Shown here piece after piece: positions 62,307 to 64,000 of a stretch of DNA of 64,000 bases. Made by a program: the position numbers and the translations under genes. Position 1 is the stretch's first letter. Each line of letters starts with the position of its first letter. Below the pieces are notes generated by a model. That model was not told where the DNA came from and ran no database searches. It was given only the letters and a program-made list of their open reading frames with translations. Origin of the DNA: DATLGB01 sp963724135 (GTDB lineage Bacteria > Actinomycetota > Thermoleophilia > Solirubrobacterales > Solirubrobacteraceae); NCBI GenBank assembly GCA_963724135.1, contig CAVRTA010000006.1, forward strand, positions 744,001 through 808,000, written 5' to 3'.

Positions 62307-63294
62307 TCGCGGCGGCGAAGGCGTCGACCTCCTCCGGGGTGGTGTCCCAGGAGGTCATCCAGCGCACCTCGCCGGTGTGCTCGTCCCAGACGTAGAACGG
62401 CCACCGCTCCTGCAGGGCGGCCGTGACCGCGGGGTCGAGGAGCGCGAACATGGCATTCGCCTGCGGGCTGCGGGTGATCGTGACGGCGCCGTCGACCGCA
62501 TCGGCCAGGCGTCGCGCCATCGCGTTGGCATGGGCGGCGAGGCGCTCGGCGAGATCGCCCTCGAGCAGCGCCGCGAGCTGGACGGCGAGAAAGCGATGCT
62601 TGGAGCTCAGCTGCATCAGCTGCTTGCGCACCCACTTGGCGTGCGGCGGCGCCCCGTTGAGGAAGACCGCCGCCTCGGCGCCGAGGGCGCCCGCCTTGGT
62701 CACTCCGAGCGAGAGCACGTCGACGCCGGCCAGCAGCTCTCGCAGGGACGCGCCGACCGCCACCGCAGCGTTGAAGATGCGCGCTCCGTCCACGTGCAGG
62801 TAGAGGTCGTGAGCGTGGGCGAAGTCCGCCAGCGCGGCGATCTCGGCCGGGGTGTAGACGGTGCCGAGCTCGGTCGACTGGCTGATCGAGATCACGCGCG
62901 CCTGCGCGGCGTGCTCGTCGCCGACGTGGCGGATCTGCGGCGCGCACAGCTCGGGCGTGAGCTTGCCGTCCTCGGTTGGGACGGGCAGGAGCTTCACGCG
63001 GCCGACGATCTCCGGAGCGGCCGCCTCGTCCGTGAACACGTGTGACGTCGCTGCGCAGATGACCGCCTCCCACGACCGGCACAGCGTCGCGAGGCACATG
63101 ACGTTCGCGGCGGTGCCGTTGAAGACGAAGAAGGCGTCGGCGCCGGCGCCGAGGCGCGTGCGGATGGCCTCCCGCGCGCGCTCTGTCCACGGGTCGTCGC
63201 CGTAGGAGACCGCGTGGTCGGCGTTCGCCTCGGCGATCGCCTTCAGGACCTCGGGGTGGACGCCGGCGTGGTTGTCGGAGCCGAAGCTGCGCAT
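62290..63294 (-). CDS. Low-specificity threonine aldolase
   Basis: PLP enzyme splitting threonine or related beta-hydroxy amino acids to glycine plus aldehyde. 334 residues from ATG 63294 (MRSFGSDNHAGVHPEVLKAI); the frame is open upstream but not family-like. FVFNGTAANVMCLATLCRSW, EAAAPEIVGRVKLLPVPTED, LYLHVDGARIFNAAVAVGAS and the Schiff-base Lys in VLSLGVTKAGALGAEAAVFL match fold-type I aldolases, including the N-terminal GSDNxxGVHP. Confidence 0.93.
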   Translation of the reverse strand: MRSFGSDNHAGVHPEVLKAIAEANADHAVSYGDDPWTERAREAIRTRLGAGADAFFVFNGTAANVMCLATLCRSWEAVICAATSHVFTDEAAAPEIVGRVKLLPVPTEDGKLTPELCAPQIRHVGDEHAAQARVISISQSTELGTVYTPAEIAALADFAHAHDLYLHVDGARIFNAAVAVGASLRELLAGVDVLSLGVTKAGALGAEAAVFLNGAPPHAKWVRKQLMQLSSKHRFLAVQLAALLEGDLAERLAAHANAMARRLADAVDGAVTITRSPQANAMFALLDPAVTAALQERWPFYVWDEHTGEVRWMTSWDTTPEEVDAFAAAIRSAS

Positions 63295-63340
63295 CTGGCG
63301 CCAACCGTAATGCGCGGGCGACACCGTGCGTCTTCGTGGC

Positions 63341-63826
63341 ATGCGCGCCGGCCTCGTGTTGATAGCGGCGCTGGTGCTCGCCGGCTGCGGCACGACGTCC
63401 ATCCGGGGCGAGGTCGGCGACGCGCTCAAGGGCGAGCACCTCCAGGCGAAGCTGCTCGCATGGGTGCCGACGGTGCCCGAGCGCAGGCTGCGCGACGACG
63501 TCACCGGACTCAACACGCCGCGGCGGGGCATGCGCTTCGCCGCGGTCGACGTCGCGCTGTGCAACGACACCGGCGCGGCGGCGATGGCATGGCAGTTCGA
63601 GCTGCGGATGGACGACGGTGCCAAGGCCCGCCCGCATCAGCCCACTTCGGTGTACGAGAACACGCTCGAAACCGTGCGCGACGGCTGCGAGCGCGGCTGG
63701 GTCGTCTTCCAGATCCCGACGGGCGCGCGGCCGACCGCCCTGCAGTACGAGTTCGACTGGAGCGAGCCGGGGATCAACGGGGTGCCGCGCGACTCCGAGC
63801 ACGTGCGCTTCGACTGGTCCCTGTAG
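63341..63826 (+). CDS. Lipoprotein with DUF4352-like domain
   Basis: 161 residues from ATG 63341 with lipobox LVLAGC (MRAGLVLIAALVLAGCGTTS), so it should be lipid-anchored outside the cell. The mature part (GMRFAAVDVALCNDTGAAAM, VRDGCERGWVVFQIPTGARP, LQYEFDW) resembles the immunoglobulin-like DUF4352 fold, often found in stress- or envelope-related lipoproteins. Function unknown. Confidence 0.8.
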   Translation: MRAGLVLIAALVLAGCGTTSIRGEVGDALKGEHLQAKLLAWVPTVPERRLRDDVTGLNTPRRGMRFAAVDVALCNDTGAAAMAWQFELRMDDGAKARPHQPTSVYENTLETVRDGCERGWVVFQIPTGARPTALQYEFDWSEPGINGVPRDSEHVRFDWSL

Positions 63827-63836
63827 GAATCCGGGC

Positions 63837-64000
63837 ATGGACTTCGAGCAGATCCGCTACGCGGTCGACGACCGCGTCCTCACCATCACTCTCAACCGCC
63901 CGGAGAAGCTGAACGCGTTCACGGCGGTGATGGCGCGCGAGCTGATCGCCGCCTTCGATGCCGCCGACGCCGACGACGACGTCCGCGCGATCGTCGTCAC
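63837..64000 (+). CDS. Enoyl-CoA hydratase/isomerase family protein, cut by window edge
   Basis: Start of a crotonase-fold protein: MDFEQIRYAVDDRVLTITLN, then RPEKLNAFTAVMARELIAAF and DDDVRAIVVT. The RPEKxNAF motif is diagnostic of the family, which acts in beta-oxidation and related CoA chemistry. Only 54 residues are in view; catalytic Glu residues lie beyond the edge. It is 10 nt after the lipoprotein stop. Confidence 0.9.
   Translation, partial: MDFEQIRYAVDDRVLTITLNRPEKLNAFTAVMARELIAAFDAADADDDVRAIVV

Overview
The window is about 70% G+C and carries a dense bacterial gene set: the rpmG-secE-nusG-rplK-rplA-rplJ-rplL-rpoB block, an F420-type LLM oxidoreductase, an Lrp-controlled phenylalanine hydroxylase, a DUF2510 protein and a biotin operon with the small auxiliary gene bsaP. 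This fits a high-GC Actinomycetota genome. Class Thermoleophilia (Solirubrobacterales) is my best guess, inferred from protein flavour only. Start-stop overlaps of 1 to 4 nt (ATGA, GTGA, TTGA) are very common, and convergent neighbours often overlap at their 3' ends. Layout: 1-7324 is the minus-strand transcription/translation block, with rpoB cut by the left edge and rplK and rplA read as one uninterrupted ORF. 7456-11724 holds secreted and membrane proteins, an ECF sigma/anti-sigma pair and an Lrp regulator divergent from phenylalanine hydroxylase. 11698-18798 holds a sulfotransferase, murB, a carboxylate-amine ligase, a phytoene-dehydrogenase-like flavoprotein and a sensor histidine kinase. 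19037-23579 holds HxlR, TauE/SafE, an APC permease, UspA, an SDR and an NlpC/P60 hydrolase behind a c-di-AMP (ydaO-type) riboswitch. 23649-29490 is a fatty-acyl-CoA oxidation region. 29487-36908 is a minus-strand chain of hydroxyacid-oxoacid transhydrogenase, GMC oxidoreductase, bioA, bioD, bioB, bsaP, bioF, an lplA-like gene and acyl-CoA oxidase, with a divergent D-2-hydroxyacid dehydrogenase at 36929. 38163-46477 holds a lipase, a thioesterase, an acyl-CoA ligase with a divergent TetR and its palindromic operators, a GH15 enzyme, a DUF2510 membrane protein and a B12-type radical SAM protein. 46791-58080 holds secreted proteins (including an RTX-like repeat protein) and a glycolipid/glycan locus (GT2, flippase-like protein, UDP-sulfoquinovose synthase, FkbM). 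58159-64000 holds a PQQ-type sugar dehydrogenase, an MFS exporter, an LLM oxidoreductase, a methyltransferase, threonine aldolase, a lipoprotein and the start of an enoyl-CoA hydratase. Three things stand out. A short palindromic repeat lies inside the coding frames of both bioF and bioD and also between genes. A hairpin family with a constant 12-nt loop shows compensatory base changes between copies. The L11 and L1 genes are fused with no stop codon. Separately, at least 15 reading-frame breaks affect 11 genes, including rpoB, rplJ and murB. Nearly all read as one extra base, which points to insertion-biased sequencing error, so broken genes here should be treated as probably intact in the organism.
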